Below, one piece after another: positions 34,238 to 44,345 of a DNA stretch of 64,000 nucleotides. Position numbers and translations under genes: made by a program. How positions within the stretch are numbered: the stretch's first letter is position 1; each line of letters opens with the position of its first letter. The DNA is taken from assembly GCA_020721445.1 (NCBI GenBank), contig DYMU01000001.1:62001-126000 (forward strand), written 5' to 3'. A model generated the notes under the pieces. It made no database searches. It saw only the letters and a program-made list of their open reading frames with translations, and was not told the DNA's origin. Source of the DNA: Gemmobacter nectariphilus (GTDB lineage: Bacteria > Pseudomonadota > Alphaproteobacteria > Rhodobacterales > Rhodobacteraceae).

Positions 34238-35046
34238 GGCCGCGCCTCTTGCAGCCGCCCGCCACTGCGGATCATCCGCACGTTCAGGGCCTTGCCGGTG
34301 CGGTCATCGGTTTCGACATAAACGCCCGACAGCGTGGCCGGCCCCGCTGCCGGTTCAAACCGCGCCTTCGGCATGCCGGTGATGAAACGGCGCAGGGGTT
34401 CCAGCTTTTCCATCCCGATCACCGAGTTATAGTCGCCGCACATGCCGGCATCGGTCAGGTAGGCGGTGCCGCCGGTCAGGATTTGCGCATCGCCCGTGGG
34501 CACATGGGTATGGGTGCCGACCACCAGACTGGCCTGCCCGTCGCACCAATGGCCCATCGCCATCTTTTCCGACGTGGCCTCGGCATGCACATCGACAATC
34601 GAGGCCTGCACCATACCGCCCATGGGATGCGCCTTCAGCACCTGCTCGATGGCGGAAAACGGGTCGTCAAACGGGCGCTTCATGAACACCTGCCCCAAGA
34701 CCTGCGCCACCAGCACCTTGCGCCCCTGGGTGGCGGTGAACACCCGCCAGCCTTTGCCGGGGGCCACCTTGGAGAAATTGATCGGCCGCAGGATGCGCGG
34801 TTCCTGCTCGATGAAGGCCAGCATGTCCTTTTGGTCAAAGGCATGGTCGCCCAGCGTCAGACAATCGGCCCCGGCCTCCAGCAGGCCTTTGGCATGTTCG
34901 GGCGTCAAGCCTGCGCCACTGCTGGCGTTTTCGCCATTGACCACGACGAAATCAAGATTCCATTCCGCCCGAAGCGTCGGCAACCGCTCGGCAATCGCCG
35001 CGCGCCCGGTCCGGCCCATCACATCGCCCAAAAAAAGCATTCGCAT
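34234..35046 (-). CDS. TIGR00282/YmdB family metallophosphoesterase
   Basis: A 270-aa protein starting MRMLFLGDVMGRTGRAAI. Metal ligands sit in FLGDVMG, VVNGENASSGAGL (NGEN), GDHAFDQKD and HAEATSEKMAMG, then VVGTHTHVPTGDAQI (H-T-H). These are the marks of the YmdB-type di-iron phosphodiesterases that cleave cyclic nucleotides in vitro (B. subtilis YmdB). It is divergent from the Lhr-like helicase (97-bp gap). The stop overlaps a TTG-started tiny ORF. Confidence 0.93.
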   Translation of the reverse strand: MRMLFLGDVMGRTGRAAIAERLPTLRAEWNLDFVVVNGENASSGAGLTPEHAKGLLEAGADCLTLGDHAFDQKDMLAFIEQEPRILRPINFSKVAPGKGWRVFTATQGRKVLVAQVLGQVFMKRPFDDPFSAIEQVLKAHPMGGMVQASIVDVHAEATSEKMAMGHWCDGQASLVVGTHTHVPTGDAQILTGGTAYLTDAGMCGDYNSVIGMEKLEPLRRFITGMPKARFEPAAGPATLSGVYVETDDRTGKALNVRMIRSGGRLQEARP

Positions 35047-35143
35047 AGCGCCCGGATTAGGCCCCGGCGCACCCGCCTTCAAGCAAAATCGCGCAAAGGT
35101 CGTGGGGCGTTGACGCGGGCGTCGCCGCCGCTACCCTTGGGCG

Positions 35144-37537
35144 ATGATGCAGCTTCCCCCCGCCCTTGCCGACTGGTTCACCGCAAAGGGCTGGACCTTG
35201 CACCCGCACCAGTGGGAGATGCTGGCCCGCGCGGGCGATCCCGCCACGCTGTTGATTGCGCCTACGGGCGGCGGCAAGACCCTTGCCGGGTTCTTGCCGA
35301 CCTTGGCCGAGTTGACAACATCCCCCGCCAAGGGGTTGCACACGCTGTATATCTCTCCCCTCAAGGCGCTTGCCGCCGACATCCGCCGCAACCTGCGCAC
35401 CCCGATTGAGGGCGCAAATCTGCCGATCCGGGTCGAGGATCGCACCGGCGATACCAATTATTCCCAGCGCCGCCGCCAGCGCGCCGACCCGCCGCAGATC
35501 CTGCTGACCACGCCGGAAAGCCTGGCCTTGCTGCTGTCGTATGAAGACGCGCCGCGCATCTTTGCCGGGTTGCAGCGGGTAATCCTGGATGAATTGCATG
35601 CGCTGGCCGAATCCAAGCGGGGCGACCAGATGACGCTGCTGCTGGCCCGGTTGCAGACGCTGTCGCCGGGGTTGCGTCGCGTCGGCCTGTCGGCCACGGT
35701 GGAAGACCCACCCGCATTGGCGCGGTATCTCGCCCCCGATACCGGCATTCTGCTGGCCGACCCCGGCCCTGCCCCCGATATTGCGATGCTGGAAACCGAC
35801 ACGCCGCCGCCCTGGGCGGGCGGGGGCGGGCGCTATGCCATTCCGGCGATCCTGGAACAGGTCAAACGCCACCGTACCACGCTGATCTTTCACAACACCC
35901 GCGCGCAGGCCGAGTTGTTCTTCCACGACCTGTGGCTGGCCAACACCGATGATCTGCCCATTGGCATCCACCACGGCAGCCTGTCACGCGAACAGCGCGA
36001 ACGGGTCGAGGCGGCGATGGTGGCGGGGGCTTTGCGCGCCATTGTCTGCACCGGCAGTCTGGACCTGGGCATCGACTGGGGCGATGTCGATCTGGTGATC
36101 CAGGTCGGCGCGCCAAAGAACGTCAAACGCCTTGTGCAGCGCATCGGCCGGGCCAACCACCGCTATAATGCGCCGTCCAAGGCGCTGCTCTTGCCCGCCA
36201 ACCGCTTTGAGGTGGTCGAATGCAAGGCCGCACTTGACGCCGTGCGCGACGGCACGCTGGACGGCGAACCCCGTGGCCCCGGCCCGCGTGATGTGCTGTG
36301 CCAGCACGTGCTGATGACCGCCAGTTCGGGGCCGTTTGATGCCGATGCGCTGTTTGCCGAGGTGATCACCGCGGGCCCCTATGCCGCGCTGACGCGGGCA
36401 GAGTTTGATGCGACGCTCGATTTCGTGGCCACCGGCGGCTATGCCTTGCGCGCCTATGACCGCTGGCAGCGGCTGAAACTGACGCAGGGCCTGTGGCATT
36501 TGCGCGACCCACGCGCCGCTGTCGTCATCCGGCAGAACCTTGGCACCATCATCGACGTGGAAACCCTGAAGGTGCGGCTGAAGAACCGCGCGGGCGGCAC
36601 ACCCTTGGGCGAGGTGGAAGAGGCCTTTGCCGCAACCTTGACCCCGGGCGACACCTTCCTGATCGGCGGGCAGGTGGTGCGCTATGAAGGCCTGCGCGAA
36701 ATGACGGTCGAGGTCAGCCGCCAACCGGGCCGCGACCCCAAGGTGGCTGTGTTCAATGGAACAAAATTCGCCACTTCCACCCTGCTGACGCAGCGGATTC
36801 TTGACATATTCCAACAAGACCGCTGGCCCGACCTGCCAGCCCACACCGCAAGCTGGCTGACCCTGCAACGCGAGGTGTCGCGCCTGCCCGATGCACACAC
36901 CCTGCTGTGCGAAAGCTTTCCGCATGACGGGCGCGAGCATCTGGTGGTTTACGGCTTTTCCGGACGCAACGCGCAGCAAACCCTTGGCCTGCTGTTGACC
37001 AAGGCGATGGAGGAGGCGGGCCTTGCCCCCTTGGGCTTTGTCGCCACCGATTACGCCACCCTGATCTGGGGGCTGGACGCGGTGCAGGACGCCGCACCCC
37101 TGTTTGATCTGACCGCGCTGCAAGACGGGCTGGAGACCTGGCTTGCAGGCAATGCCGTGATGAAACGCACCTTTCGCGCCAGCGCGATCATTTCGGGCCT
37201 GATCGAGCGCAGCCATCAGGGCCGCCGCAAATCGGGCCGGCAGGCGACGTTTTCATCCGATATCCTGTATGACACCTTGCGCAAATATGACCCCGGCCAT
37301 TTGCTGTTGCAGATCACCCGCGAAGAGGCGATGCGCGGCCTGATCGACTTTTCGCGCATCGAAGACATGCTGGGCCGCGCGGCAGGCCGGATCGAGACCC
37401 GCCGCCTGCCGCGCATCACGCCGCTGGCGGCACCGCTGTTTCTGGAACCCGGACGCATCCCGGTGCAGGGCGCGGGCCGCGAACGATTGGCGGATGAGGC
37501 GGCACGCCGCTTGATGGCGGCGGCGGGTCTGGCCTGA
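35144..37537 (+). CDS. ligase-associated DEXH-box DNA helicase (Lhr-like)
   Basis: A 797-aa superfamily 2 helicase. Walker A is APTGGGKT (39-46), the DEXH box DELH is at 149-152, and GLSATVEDP and QRIGRANHRYNAPSKALL (motif VI) follow. The C-terminal half is the Lhr-specific winged-helix/beta region with TLLTQRILDIFQQDRWPDL and FSSDILYDTLRKYDP. This type travels with PdeM nuclease, an ATP-dependent ligase and an MBL-fold exonuclease in a DNA repair module. Here only PdeM follows, 110 bp downstream. Confidence 0.95.
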   Translation: MMQLPPALADWFTAKGWTLHPHQWEMLARAGDPATLLIAPTGGGKTLAGFLPTLAELTTSPAKGLHTLYISPLKALAADIRRNLRTPIEGANLPIRVEDRTGDTNYSQRRRQRADPPQILLTTPESLALLLSYEDAPRIFAGLQRVILDELHALAESKRGDQMTLLLARLQTLSPGLRRVGLSATVEDPPALARYLAPDTGILLADPGPAPDIAMLETDTPPPWAGGGGRYAIPAILEQVKRHRTTLIFHNTRAQAELFFHDLWLANTDDLPIGIHHGSLSREQRERVEAAMVAGALRAIVCTGSLDLGIDWGDVDLVIQVGAPKNVKRLVQRIGRANHRYNAPSKALLLPANRFEVVECKAALDAVRDGTLDGEPRGPGPRDVLCQHVLMTASSGPFDADALFAEVITAGPYAALTRAEFDATLDFVATGGYALRAYDRWQRLKLTQGLWHLRDPRAAVVIRQNLGTIIDVETLKVRLKNRAGGTPLGEVEEAFAATLTPGDTFLIGGQVVRYEGLREMTVEVSRQPGRDPKVAVFNGTKFATSTLLTQRILDIFQQDRWPDLPAHTASWLTLQREVSRLPDAHTLLCESFPHDGREHLVVYGFSGRNAQQTLGLLLTKAMEEAGLAPLGFVATDYATLIWGLDAVQDAAPLFDLTALQDGLETWLAGNAVMKRTFRASAIISGLIERSHQGRRKSGRQATFSSDILYDTLRKYDPGHLLLQITREEAMRGLIDFSRIEDMLGRAAGRIETRRLPRITPLAAPLFLEPGRIPVQGAGRERLADEAARRLMAAAGLA

Positions 37538-37563
37538 CCCCGGTCGCGCGCGGGGCCGGCCGA

Positions 37564-37600
37564 CGGATGCCTCCGGCGGGAGTATTTCAAAAGCAGCAAG
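37564..37600 (+). repeat. dispersed intergenic repeat, copy D
   Basis: GGATGCCTCCGGCGGGAGTA with TTT and an AAAGCAGCAAG tail, between the helicase and pdeM. The full head and tail are present. Confidence 0.8.
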
Positions 37601-37646
37601 CCCTTGGGGGATTGCCTTTGCCGGGCCGGCGTTGCACCCCAAGCGG

Positions 37647-38351
37647 ATGAGCTATGCCCTGACCCTTGGCAACGAGTCGTTGATCGCGCGGCCTTCGGGT
37701 GCGTTGCACTGGCCCGGCCAGCAGCTTTTGTGCGTGTCGGACCTGCATCTTGGCAAGGCCGAGCGGATGGCGCGGCGGGCGGGGGCGCTGCTGCCGCCCT
37801 ATGACAACCGCGAGACGCTGGCGCGGCTGGAAGCGGAAATCGAGGCGGTGGGGCCAAGGACCGTGATCTGTCTGGGCGACAGTTTCGATGATGGGGCCAG
37901 TCTGGCGGGGCTGGAGGAAGACACGCGGTTGTGGCTGGCGCGGCTGATGGCCGGGCGGGACTGGGTCTGGATCACCGGCAATCATGATCCGGGGCCGCTG
38001 GACATTGCCGGCACACATCGGGCCGAGGTGCAGATTGCGGGGCTGCGATTTCGCCACATCGCCGCAGCGGGCGGGGTCGGCAAGGCAGACGGGATGGCCA
38101 ATGCAGGCGGTGTGGCCGAGATTTCGGGCCATTATCACCCCAAGGTGCGGCTGGCGGGCAAGGCGTGGCGGTGCTTTCTGGCCGATGCACAGCGGATGAT
38201 CCTGCCGGCCTTTGGCACCTATACCGGTGGGCTTTGGGCCGATGACGCGGCGTTTGACGGCCTGTTTGGCCCGGCGGCACTGGCCATTTCCTGCGGCGGG
38301 ACGGTGGCGCGGGCCATGCCGAAACCGCGTGCCTCGACCAGATCGCGATAG
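37647..38351 (+). CDS. pdeM: ligase-associated metallophosphoesterase PdeM
   Basis: A 234-aa calcineurin-like nuclease/phosphoesterase. Metal-site motifs: CVSDLHLGKAERMARRAG (D-x-H), CLGDSFDDG (GDxxDD), ITGNHDPG (GNHD) and SGHYHPK (GHxHP). The family C-terminal block FGTYTGGLWADD is near 193-204. ATG 37647 (MSYALTLG) is chosen over a TTG five codons upstream. Its last 44 codons overlap the 3' end of the convergent LytTR gene by 133 bp. The extra tail after GPAALAISCGG may be encoded only because of that overlap. Partner of the helicase upstream. Confidence 0.92.
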   Translation: MSYALTLGNESLIARPSGALHWPGQQLLCVSDLHLGKAERMARRAGALLPPYDNRETLARLEAEIEAVGPRTVICLGDSFDDGASLAGLEEDTRLWLARLMAGRDWVWITGNHDPGPLDIAGTHRAEVQIAGLRFRHIAAAGGVGKADGMANAGGVAEISGHYHPKVRLAGKAWRCFLADAQRMILPAFGTYTGGLWADDAAFDGLFGPAALAISCGGTVARAMPKPRASTRSR

Positions 38352-39097
38352 GGTTTCGACACGGGCACCCGGCTGCCGTCCTGCATCACAAGGGCCAGCT
38401 TTCCCGCCGCGCGCTCGACGCCTGCAACCGCCCCCCATGCCACCCAATGCGAGCGGTGCACCTGCGCGCCATCGACACCGTCCACCTCTTCGACCGCGTC
38501 GCCAAGCCGCAACAGCAGGCTGACGCGGCCCCGGCTGGTGGCGACATCGACATAGTGATCGCGCACCGACAGCGAGATCAACGCGCCGCGCCGTTCGGGC
38601 GGCAGGCGGCGGATCAGGCGAGGCAGCGGCGCCGGTGCGGGTGCCGGAACCGATGTGGGCGGCGGCGGGGCGGGCAGGCTCGCCACCTCGGCACCCGTCG
38701 CCGCCCGATAGGCGCTGATCCCCAGCGAGGTGCAAAACACAAACAGCGACAGCTCCAGATGACTGGGGGCGCTGCTGTAGGCCGGGCCAAGCAACAGCCG
38801 GATAGAGCCGTAGATGAACACCGGCAAGGTCAGGGCAAGGATCAGGGCGATCAGCGCAGATCCCGCCGGCGTTCGGCGCAGCCCCATCACGCCATAAACC
38901 AGCGCCCGCATCATTGCCCCTAGCACAAGGCACAGGCCGATGTTGACCGCCCAGAACAGCAGGCGATGGGCAAGGTCAAAGGTTGGATAGGTGCCGAAAG
39001 GCCCGGCCAACCCCACAATCACCGTCAAGAAAATCCAGATCAGAAATGGAATTGGCGTGCGAAAGTCAGCGCGCAACGCCTGCAAGAAAACACCCAT
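38219..39097 (-). CDS. membrane-anchored LytTR domain DNA-binding protein
   Basis: A 292-aa protein. Four hydrophobic segments (about 18-36, 45-68, 80-100, 115-135) are followed by a Pro/Ala-rich linker (PAPPPPTSVPAPAPAPLP). A C-terminal LytTR domain comes next: ISLSVRDHYVDVATSRGRVSL, LGDAVEEVDGVDGAQVHRSHWV and VSKPYRDLVEARGF. LytTR binds DNA in two-component regulators; here it is joined to a membrane part, with no receiver domain. The 3' end overlaps pdeM by 133 bp tail-to-tail. ATG 39097 follows AAAGGGG. Targets unknown. Confidence 0.85.
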   Translation of the reverse strand: MGVFLQALRADFRTPIPFLIWIFLTVIVGLAGPFGTYPTFDLAHRLLFWAVNIGLCLVLGAMMRALVYGVMGLRRTPAGSALIALILALTLPVFIYGSIRLLLGPAYSSAPSHLELSLFVFCTSLGISAYRAATGAEVASLPAPPPPTSVPAPAPAPLPRLIRRLPPERRGALISLSVRDHYVDVATSRGRVSLLLRLGDAVEEVDGVDGAQVHRSHWVAWGAVAGVERAAGKLALVMQDGSRVPVSKPYRDLVEARGFGMARATVPPQEMASAAGPNRPSNAASSAQSPPV

Positions 39098-39206
39098 GCG
39101 CACCCCTTTGGCGCCCTACCCACACACCGGAGCGGGCATAGCCTTTGGGTTGAACGAAAGCAAGCCGTGCGTCGGGCGCGGGCTGCCTGAGGACGCAAGG
39201 TGTGGT

Positions 39207-40097
39207 TCAGGCCGTCAGGCCGTCGGGTTCGGGCAGGCCGTTGGCGCGGCAGCAGGCGGTCAGGGTGTTGGCCAACAGGCAGGCAATGGTCATCGGGCCG
39301 ACCCCGCCCGGCACCGGGGTAATGGCCCCGGCCACCGCCGCCACGCTGGCGAAATCGACATCGCCGACCAGACGGGCACGGCCGTCGCGTTCCACCCGGT
39401 TGATACCAACGTCAATGACGGTGGCTCCCGGTTTGACCATGTCGGCCGTAATCATCTCGGGCCGGCCAACAGCGGCCACCAGAATATCGGCGCGGGCACA
39501 GACCCCGGCCAGATCGCGGGTCCGGCTATGCGCGATGGTCACCGTGCAGCTGTCGCCCAAGAGCAGTTGCGCCATCGGCTTGCCGACGATGTTGGACCGC
39601 CCCACCACCACCGCGTTCAGCCCCGACAGGCTGCCCAGATGATCACGCAGCATCATCAGACAGCCCAGCGGCGTGCAGGGCACCATCGCCTTTTGCCCGG
39701 TACCCAGCAGCCCGACGTTCAAGATATGGAACCCGTCCACATCCTTGGCCGGGTCAATCGCGTTGATCACCAGATCGGTGTCGATGTGGCCGGGCAGTGG
39801 CAGTTGCACCAGAATGCCGTGCACCGCCGGATCGGCGTTCAGGTTGTGGATCAGCGCCAGCAGATCGGCTTCGGGCGTGTCAACCGGCAGCTTGTGTTCG
39901 AAACTGGCCATCCCGGCCTCTGTCGTCTGGCTGCCCTTGTTGCGGACATAGACCTGGCTGGCCGGGTCTTCGCCGACCAGAACCACCGCCAGACCGGGCA
40001 CCAGCCCGTGGACTTCGCGCAGGCGCACCACATGGGCGGCCAAATCGGCGCGCACCCGTGCCGCAAATGCCTTGCCGTCGATCACCGTGGCCGTCAT
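39207..40097 (-). CDS. folD: bifunctional methylenetetrahydrofolate dehydrogenase/cyclohydrolase FolD
   Basis: A 296-aa cytoplasmic enzyme of the C1 folate pathway. The catalytic lysine region is [14 protein letters not shown] and the substrate block is [29 protein letters not shown]. The NADP-binding part has [17 protein letters not shown] and [12 protein letters not shown], ending in [25 protein letters not shown] 40097 follows AAAGGA. fhs lies upstream on the same strand, so 10-formyl-THF from Fhs can be turned into methylene-THF here. A chorismate mutase gene lies between. Confidence 0.97.
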   Translation of the reverse strand: MTATVIDGKAFAARVRADLAAHVVRLREVHGLVPGLAVVLVGEDPASQVYVRNKGSQTTEAGMASFEHKLPVDTPEADLLALIHNLNADPAVHGILVQLPLPGHIDTDLVINAIDPAKDVDGFHILNVGLLGTGQKAMVPCTPLGCLMMLRDHLGSLSGLNAVVVGRSNIVGKPMAQLLLGDSCTVTIAHSRTRDLAGVCARADILVAAVGRPEMITADMVKPGATVIDVGINRVERDGRARLVGDVDFASVAAVAGAITPVPGGVGPMTIACLLANTLTACCRANGLPEPDGLTA

Positions 40098-40098
40098 G

Positions 40099-40413
40099 TC
40101 AGCCGTCCTTTCGCATGCTGTCGGGACCAAGGCGGTTTTCTTCGCGGGCAATCGACCAGTCAATCAGCCGCCGCCACAGCTTTTCCACCAGATCGGGTGG
40201 CAACCCATAAGTAATCGCATGGCGGCGCACGTTCTGCACCACCTCTTCGACCCGCGACCCGATCCGGGCGGGCAGATCGACCTGCGCCTTGATTTCGGCC
40301 GCGCGGTCGATATAGCCCGCGCGCTCGGCAAACAGCCGCACCAGATCTTCGTCCAGCCGGTCAATCTCGGCCCGGATCTGGGCCATCGAGTTGCAATCCT
40401 TGGGCTTGAGCAT
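40099..40413 (-). CDS. chorismate mutase (AroQ class, monofunctional)
   Basis: A 104-aa all-helical protein. The helix-1 motif [26 protein letters not shown] carries the conserved Arg and the DxxLvxLf..R pattern. [16 protein letters not shown] and [14 protein letters not shown] complete the AroQ fold. It converts chorismate to prephenate for Phe/Tyr synthesis. Length is typical of stand-alone forms. ATG 40413 or the in-frame ATG at 40419 are both possible. It ends one base before folD begins. Confidence 0.92.
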   Translation of the reverse strand: MLKPKDCNSMAQIRAEIDRLDEDLVRLFAERAGYIDRAAEIKAQVDLPARIGSRVEEVVQNVRRHAITYGLPPDLVEKLWRRLIDWSIAREENRLGPDSMRKDG

Positions 40414-40498
40414 CGCCATCTTCCCCGTTCAGCACGCCCTTCACATAGCGGCCCGACCCACGAAGGGCAACGTGAAGCGTTGTCTCAACCCCCGGGCC

Positions 40499-42175
40499 CT
40501 AGAACAGCCCTTCGACATCGCCATCAGCATTCAACCGGATCACCTCGGCGCTGGGGCTGCGCGGCAGGCCCGGCATCGTCATGATCTCGCCGCAGATCAC
40601 CACCACGAAACCCGCGCCCGCCGACAGCCGCACCTCGCGCACCGGGATGGTGTGGCCGATGGGGGCGCCGCGCACCGAAGGGTCAGTGGTAAAGGAATAC
40701 TGCGTCTTGGCAATGCAGACCGGCAGCCGGCCATAGCCTTCGGCCTCCCACACCGTCAACTGATCGCGGATCGCCTTGTCGGCCACCACCGCATCGGCGT
40801 GGTAGATGCGCTTGGCGACGGTTTCGATCTTGTCAAACAGCGGCATATCGTCGGGGTAGATCGGGGCGAAACGGCTTGCCCCGCTTTCGGCCAGTTCTAC
40901 CACCTTGTGCGCCAGATCGGTGATGCCTTCGGACCCGTTTGCCCAATGGCGGCACAAGATCGCCTCGGCACCCAGACTTGCGACATAGGACTTTACCGCG
41001 GCAATCTCGGCCTGGGTGTCGGAATGGAAATGGTTGATCGCCACCACCACCGGCACGCCAAAGCCTTTGACATTGGCAATGTGGCGGCCAAGGTTCGGGC
41101 AGCCCAGTTGCACCGCGTTTACATTTTCGTCACCAAGATCGGCCTTGGCAACACCGCCGTTCATCTTCATCGCGCGCACCGTGGCAACAATCACCGCCGC
41201 CGCAGGTTTCAACCCTGCCTTGCGGCACTTGATGTCAAAGAACTTTTCCGCCCCCAGATCGGCCCCGAAGCCGGCTTCGGTCACCACATAGTCGCCCAGT
41301 TTCAGCGCCGTTGTGGTGGCGATCACCGAATTGCAGCCATGCGCGATATTGGCGAAAGGCCCGCCATGCACGAAGGCCGGAGTGTTTTCCAGCGTCTGCA
41401 CAAGGTTGGGCTGCATCGCGTCGCGCAACAGCACCGTCATGGCGCCATCGGCCTTGATGTCGCGGCAAAACACCGGCGACTTGTCGCGCCGATAGGCCAC
41501 CACGATATCGCCAAGTCGGTCATGCAGATCGTCCAGATCGCGGGCAAGGCACAGGATCGCCATCACCTCGGAGGCCACCGTGATATCAAACCCGGTCTGG
41601 CGCGGAAAGCCGTTTGCGACGCCGCCAAGGCTGGTGACGATGTCGCGCAGCGCGCGGTCGTTCATGTCGATAACCCGCCGCCAGACCACCCGGCGGTCAT
41701 CAATCTGCAACTCGTTGCCCCAGTAGATATGGTTGTCGATCATCGCCGCCAGCAGGTTGTGGGCGGATGTGATGGCGTGGAAATCACCGGTGAAGTGCAG
41801 GTTCATGTCTTCCATCGGCACCACCTGTGCCATGCCGCCGCCCGCAGCCCCCCCCTTCATGCCGAAGTTGGGGCCAAGGCTGGCCTCGCGGATGCAGACA
41901 ATGGCCTTTTTGCCGATGCGGTTCAGCCCGTCGCCCAGACCCACGGTGGTGGTGGTCTTGCCTTCGCCCGCCGGGGTCGGGTTGATCGCGGTCACCAGGA
42001 TCAGCTTGCCATCTGGGCGGTCCTGCACCGAGCGGATGAAGGCCTGCCCGACCTTGGCCTTGTCATGGCCATAGGGCAAAAGGTCAGCCTCGGGGATGCC
42101 CAGCCTGGCCCCGATCTGCATGATCGGCAGCTTTGTCGCCGCGCGGGCAATCTCGATATCGGTTCTGAAGTCCAT
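40499..42175 (-). CDS. fhs: formate--tetrahydrofolate ligase
   Basis: A 558-aa enzyme making 10-formyl-THF from formate, THF and ATP. The P-loop is [14 protein letters not shown], preceded by [28 protein letters not shown] and [19 protein letters not shown] are family blocks. ATG 42175 ([12 protein letters not shown]) follows a strong GGGAGGCGG site; a longer open frame upstream is non-coding. That site differs by one base from the complement of the CcsR loop motif CCTCCTCCC. With folD it feeds C1 units into purine and Met-tRNA formylation. Confidence 0.97.
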   Translation of the reverse strand: MDFRTDIEIARAATKLPIMQIGARLGIPEADLLPYGHDKAKVGQAFIRSVQDRPDGKLILVTAINPTPAGEGKTTTTVGLGDGLNRIGKKAIVCIREASLGPNFGMKGGAAGGGMAQVVPMEDMNLHFTGDFHAITSAHNLLAAMIDNHIYWGNELQIDDRRVVWRRVIDMNDRALRDIVTSLGGVANGFPRQTGFDITVASEVMAILCLARDLDDLHDRLGDIVVAYRRDKSPVFCRDIKADGAMTVLLRDAMQPNLVQTLENTPAFVHGGPFANIAHGCNSVIATTTALKLGDYVVTEAGFGADLGAEKFFDIKCRKAGLKPAAAVIVATVRAMKMNGGVAKADLGDENVNAVQLGCPNLGRHIANVKGFGVPVVVAINHFHSDTQAEIAAVKSYVASLGAEAILCRHWANGSEGITDLAHKVVELAESGASRFAPIYPDDMPLFDKIETVAKRIYHADAVVADKAIRDQLTVWEAEGYGRLPVCIAKTQYSFTTDPSVRGAPIGHTIPVREVRLSAGAGFVVVICGEIMTMPGLPRSPSAEVIRLNADGDVEGLF

Positions 42176-42301
42176 TTTGCCGCCTCCCAAGATCCTGCCG
42201 CCGTTCCGGCGTGCGAACCAGTAACGGCGGGCGCGACCCGGCGTCAACAGCGATCCGGTCTGGCGGCACGGCGATGGCCCACCGATCACCGGCACATAAG
42301 A

Positions 42302-42334
42302 AAGCCCCGAAACCTGCTACAGGTTTCGGGGCTT
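42302..42334 (-). terminator. Rho-independent terminator of ftsH
   Basis: A perfect 15-bp stem, AAGCCCCGAAACCTG / CAGGTTTCGGGGCTT, with a 3-nt loop. On the minus strand it is followed by TCTTAT. It is 24 bp after the ftsH stop. Confidence 0.88.
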
Positions 42335-42357
42335 GCGGTCTTGTCGTCAGGGCGTGA

Positions 42358-44268
42358 TCAGATCGTCGGCTCAGGCTCCAGCCCAGGTTTGGGTGCCTTC
42401 GGCTTGGTTTTCGGAATTGAGGCGATCGAACTCAGCCCGCCACCCGAGGCCGGTTTGTCGGCGTCATCGTCCTTGCCCAAAGCCTCACCCGCAACCACGC
42501 GCTTGATCTCGTCGCCGGTCAGGGTCTCATATTCCAGCAGGCCCTGCGCCAGACGCTCAAACTCGGTGTTCTTTTCCAGCAGGATGCGGCGGGCGGTTTC
42601 ATAACCTTCGTCAATCAGGCGTTTGACCTCTTGTTCGATCAACCGCTTGGTTTCGGCCGAGACCGAGAAGCCCCCCGCATTGCCGGAATAACCTTCGGCC
42701 GCTTCGGCATAGTCGATGTTGCCGACCAGATCCGACATGCCCCAGCGCAAAACCATGGCGCGGGCCAGGGCCGAGGCTTGCTGGATATCGCCCGACGGAC
42801 CGTTCGAAACCGAGTCCGGTCCCCATTTGATGATCTCGGCAGCCTTGCCGGCCATGGTCATCGCAATGCGCTGTTCGCACTGGTCGCGGTGCCAGTTCAG
42901 GCGGTCCATTTCCGGCAGGCTCATCACCATGCCAAGCGCACCGCCGCGCGGGATGATCGTCGCCTTGTAGACCGGGTCGCATTTCGGCAGCGCCATGCCG
43001 ACGATGGCGTGCCCGGATTCGTGATAGGCGGTCATTTCCTTCTGATCCTGGGTCAGGACCATCGACCGACGCTCGGCCCCCATCATTACCTTGTCCTTGG
43101 CATTTTCAAAGTCGTCCATCGCAACAAAGCGGCGGCCAATGCGGGCGGCCATCAAGGCGGCTTCGTTGACAAGGTTCATCAGATCGGCACCCGAAAAACC
43201 GGGGGTGCCGCGCGCAATGGTGCGCAGGTCAACATCGGGGCCCAGCGGCACCTTGCGGGCATGCACGCCAAGGATCTTTTCGCGACCCTTGATATCGGGG
43301 TTCGGCACGTGGATCTGGCGGTCAAACCGGCCAGGGCGCAGCAGGGCGGGGTCAAGCACATCCTTGCGGTTGGTGGCGGCCACGATGATGACGCCTTCGT
43401 TGGCTTCAAACCCGTCCATTTCGACCAGAAGCTGGTTCAGCGTCTGTTCGCGTTCATCATTGCCGCCGCCCATGCCGACGCCGCGCGCCCGGCCAACGGC
43501 GTCGATCTCGTCGATAAAGACGATGCAGGGGGCGTTTTTCTTGGCCTGTTCGAACATGTCACGCACCCGGCTTGCACCGACGCCCACGAACATTTCGACA
43601 AAGTCAGAACCCGAGATGGTAAAGAACGGCACACCCGCCTCACCAGCGATGGCACGGGCCAGCAGGGTCTTACCGGTGCCGGGGGGGCCGACCAGCAAGG
43701 CGCCTTTCGGGATCTTGCCGCCCAGACGGCTGAACTTTTGCGGATTGCGCAGAAACTCGACGATCTCTTCCAGCTCTTCCTTCGCCTCGTCGATGCCGGC
43801 GACATCATCAAAGGTGACGCGGCCCTGCTTTTCGGTCAGCAATTTGGCGCGCGATTTGCCAAAGCCCATCGCCCCGCCTTTGCCGCCGCCCTGCATCCGG
43901 TTCATGAAGAAGATCCAGATGCCGATCAGCACAAGGAACGGCAGCCACAACGAGATCATGCTGAGAAAGCCGGATTGTTCCTGTGCCTCGGCGCGCACTT
44001 CCACGCCATTGGCGATCAACTGCCCGGTCACATCGGTGCCTTGCGGGATGATGGCGGTGAACTGGTTGCCATCCTTGCCGCGGACCAGAACCTTTTCACC
44101 GTCAATCACGGCCGAGGCGACATTGCCCGTCTCTACCCGGCTGATGAAATCCGAATAGGAAATCTGACGCGACGACATGGTGGTCTGGCTGCCGCTGAAC
44201 AGGTTGAACAGGGCAAGGATCAGGAAGAACAGAACGACCCAGAATGCGATATTTCGTGCGTTACCCAC
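42358..44268 (-). CDS. ftsH: ATP-dependent zinc metalloprotease FtsH
   Basis: A 636-aa inner-membrane protease. Two membrane helices (about 7-23 and 103-122) flank a small periplasmic domain. The AAA domain has Walker A GPPGTGKT (194-201), Walker [11 protein letters not shown] and the second-region-of-homology RPGRFDRQ. The zinc site is HESGH at 416-420. It degrades misfolded membrane proteins and short-lived regulators such as heat-shock sigma. It is the last gene of the tol-pal-cpoB-tilS run, followed by a strong terminator. Confidence 0.98.
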   Translation of the reverse strand: MGNARNIAFWVVLFFLILALFNLFSGSQTTMSSRQISYSDFISRVETGNVASAVIDGEKVLVRGKDGNQFTAIIPQGTDVTGQLIANGVEVRAEAQEQSGFLSMISLWLPFLVLIGIWIFFMNRMQGGGKGGAMGFGKSRAKLLTEKQGRVTFDDVAGIDEAKEELEEIVEFLRNPQKFSRLGGKIPKGALLVGPPGTGKTLLARAIAGEAGVPFFTISGSDFVEMFVGVGASRVRDMFEQAKKNAPCIVFIDEIDAVGRARGVGMGGGNDEREQTLNQLLVEMDGFEANEGVIIVAATNRKDVLDPALLRPGRFDRQIHVPNPDIKGREKILGVHARKVPLGPDVDLRTIARGTPGFSGADLMNLVNEAALMAARIGRRFVAMDDFENAKDKVMMGAERRSMVLTQDQKEMTAYHESGHAIVGMALPKCDPVYKATIIPRGGALGMVMSLPEMDRLNWHRDQCEQRIAMTMAGKAAEIIKWGPDSVSNGPSGDIQQASALARAMVLRWGMSDLVGNIDYAEAAEGYSGNAGGFSVSAETKRLIEQEVKRLIDEGYETARRILLEKNTEFERLAQGLLEYETLTGDEIKRVVAGEALGKDDDADKPASGGGLSSIASIPKTKPKAPKPGLEPEPTI

Positions 44269-44345
44269 GAGCGTCTCCTCGATTGTTCGCGGCCCTGGAT
44301 GGGGCAGCGATCTTGTATCCTAAGATAGACAGAACCGCGCGGGGT

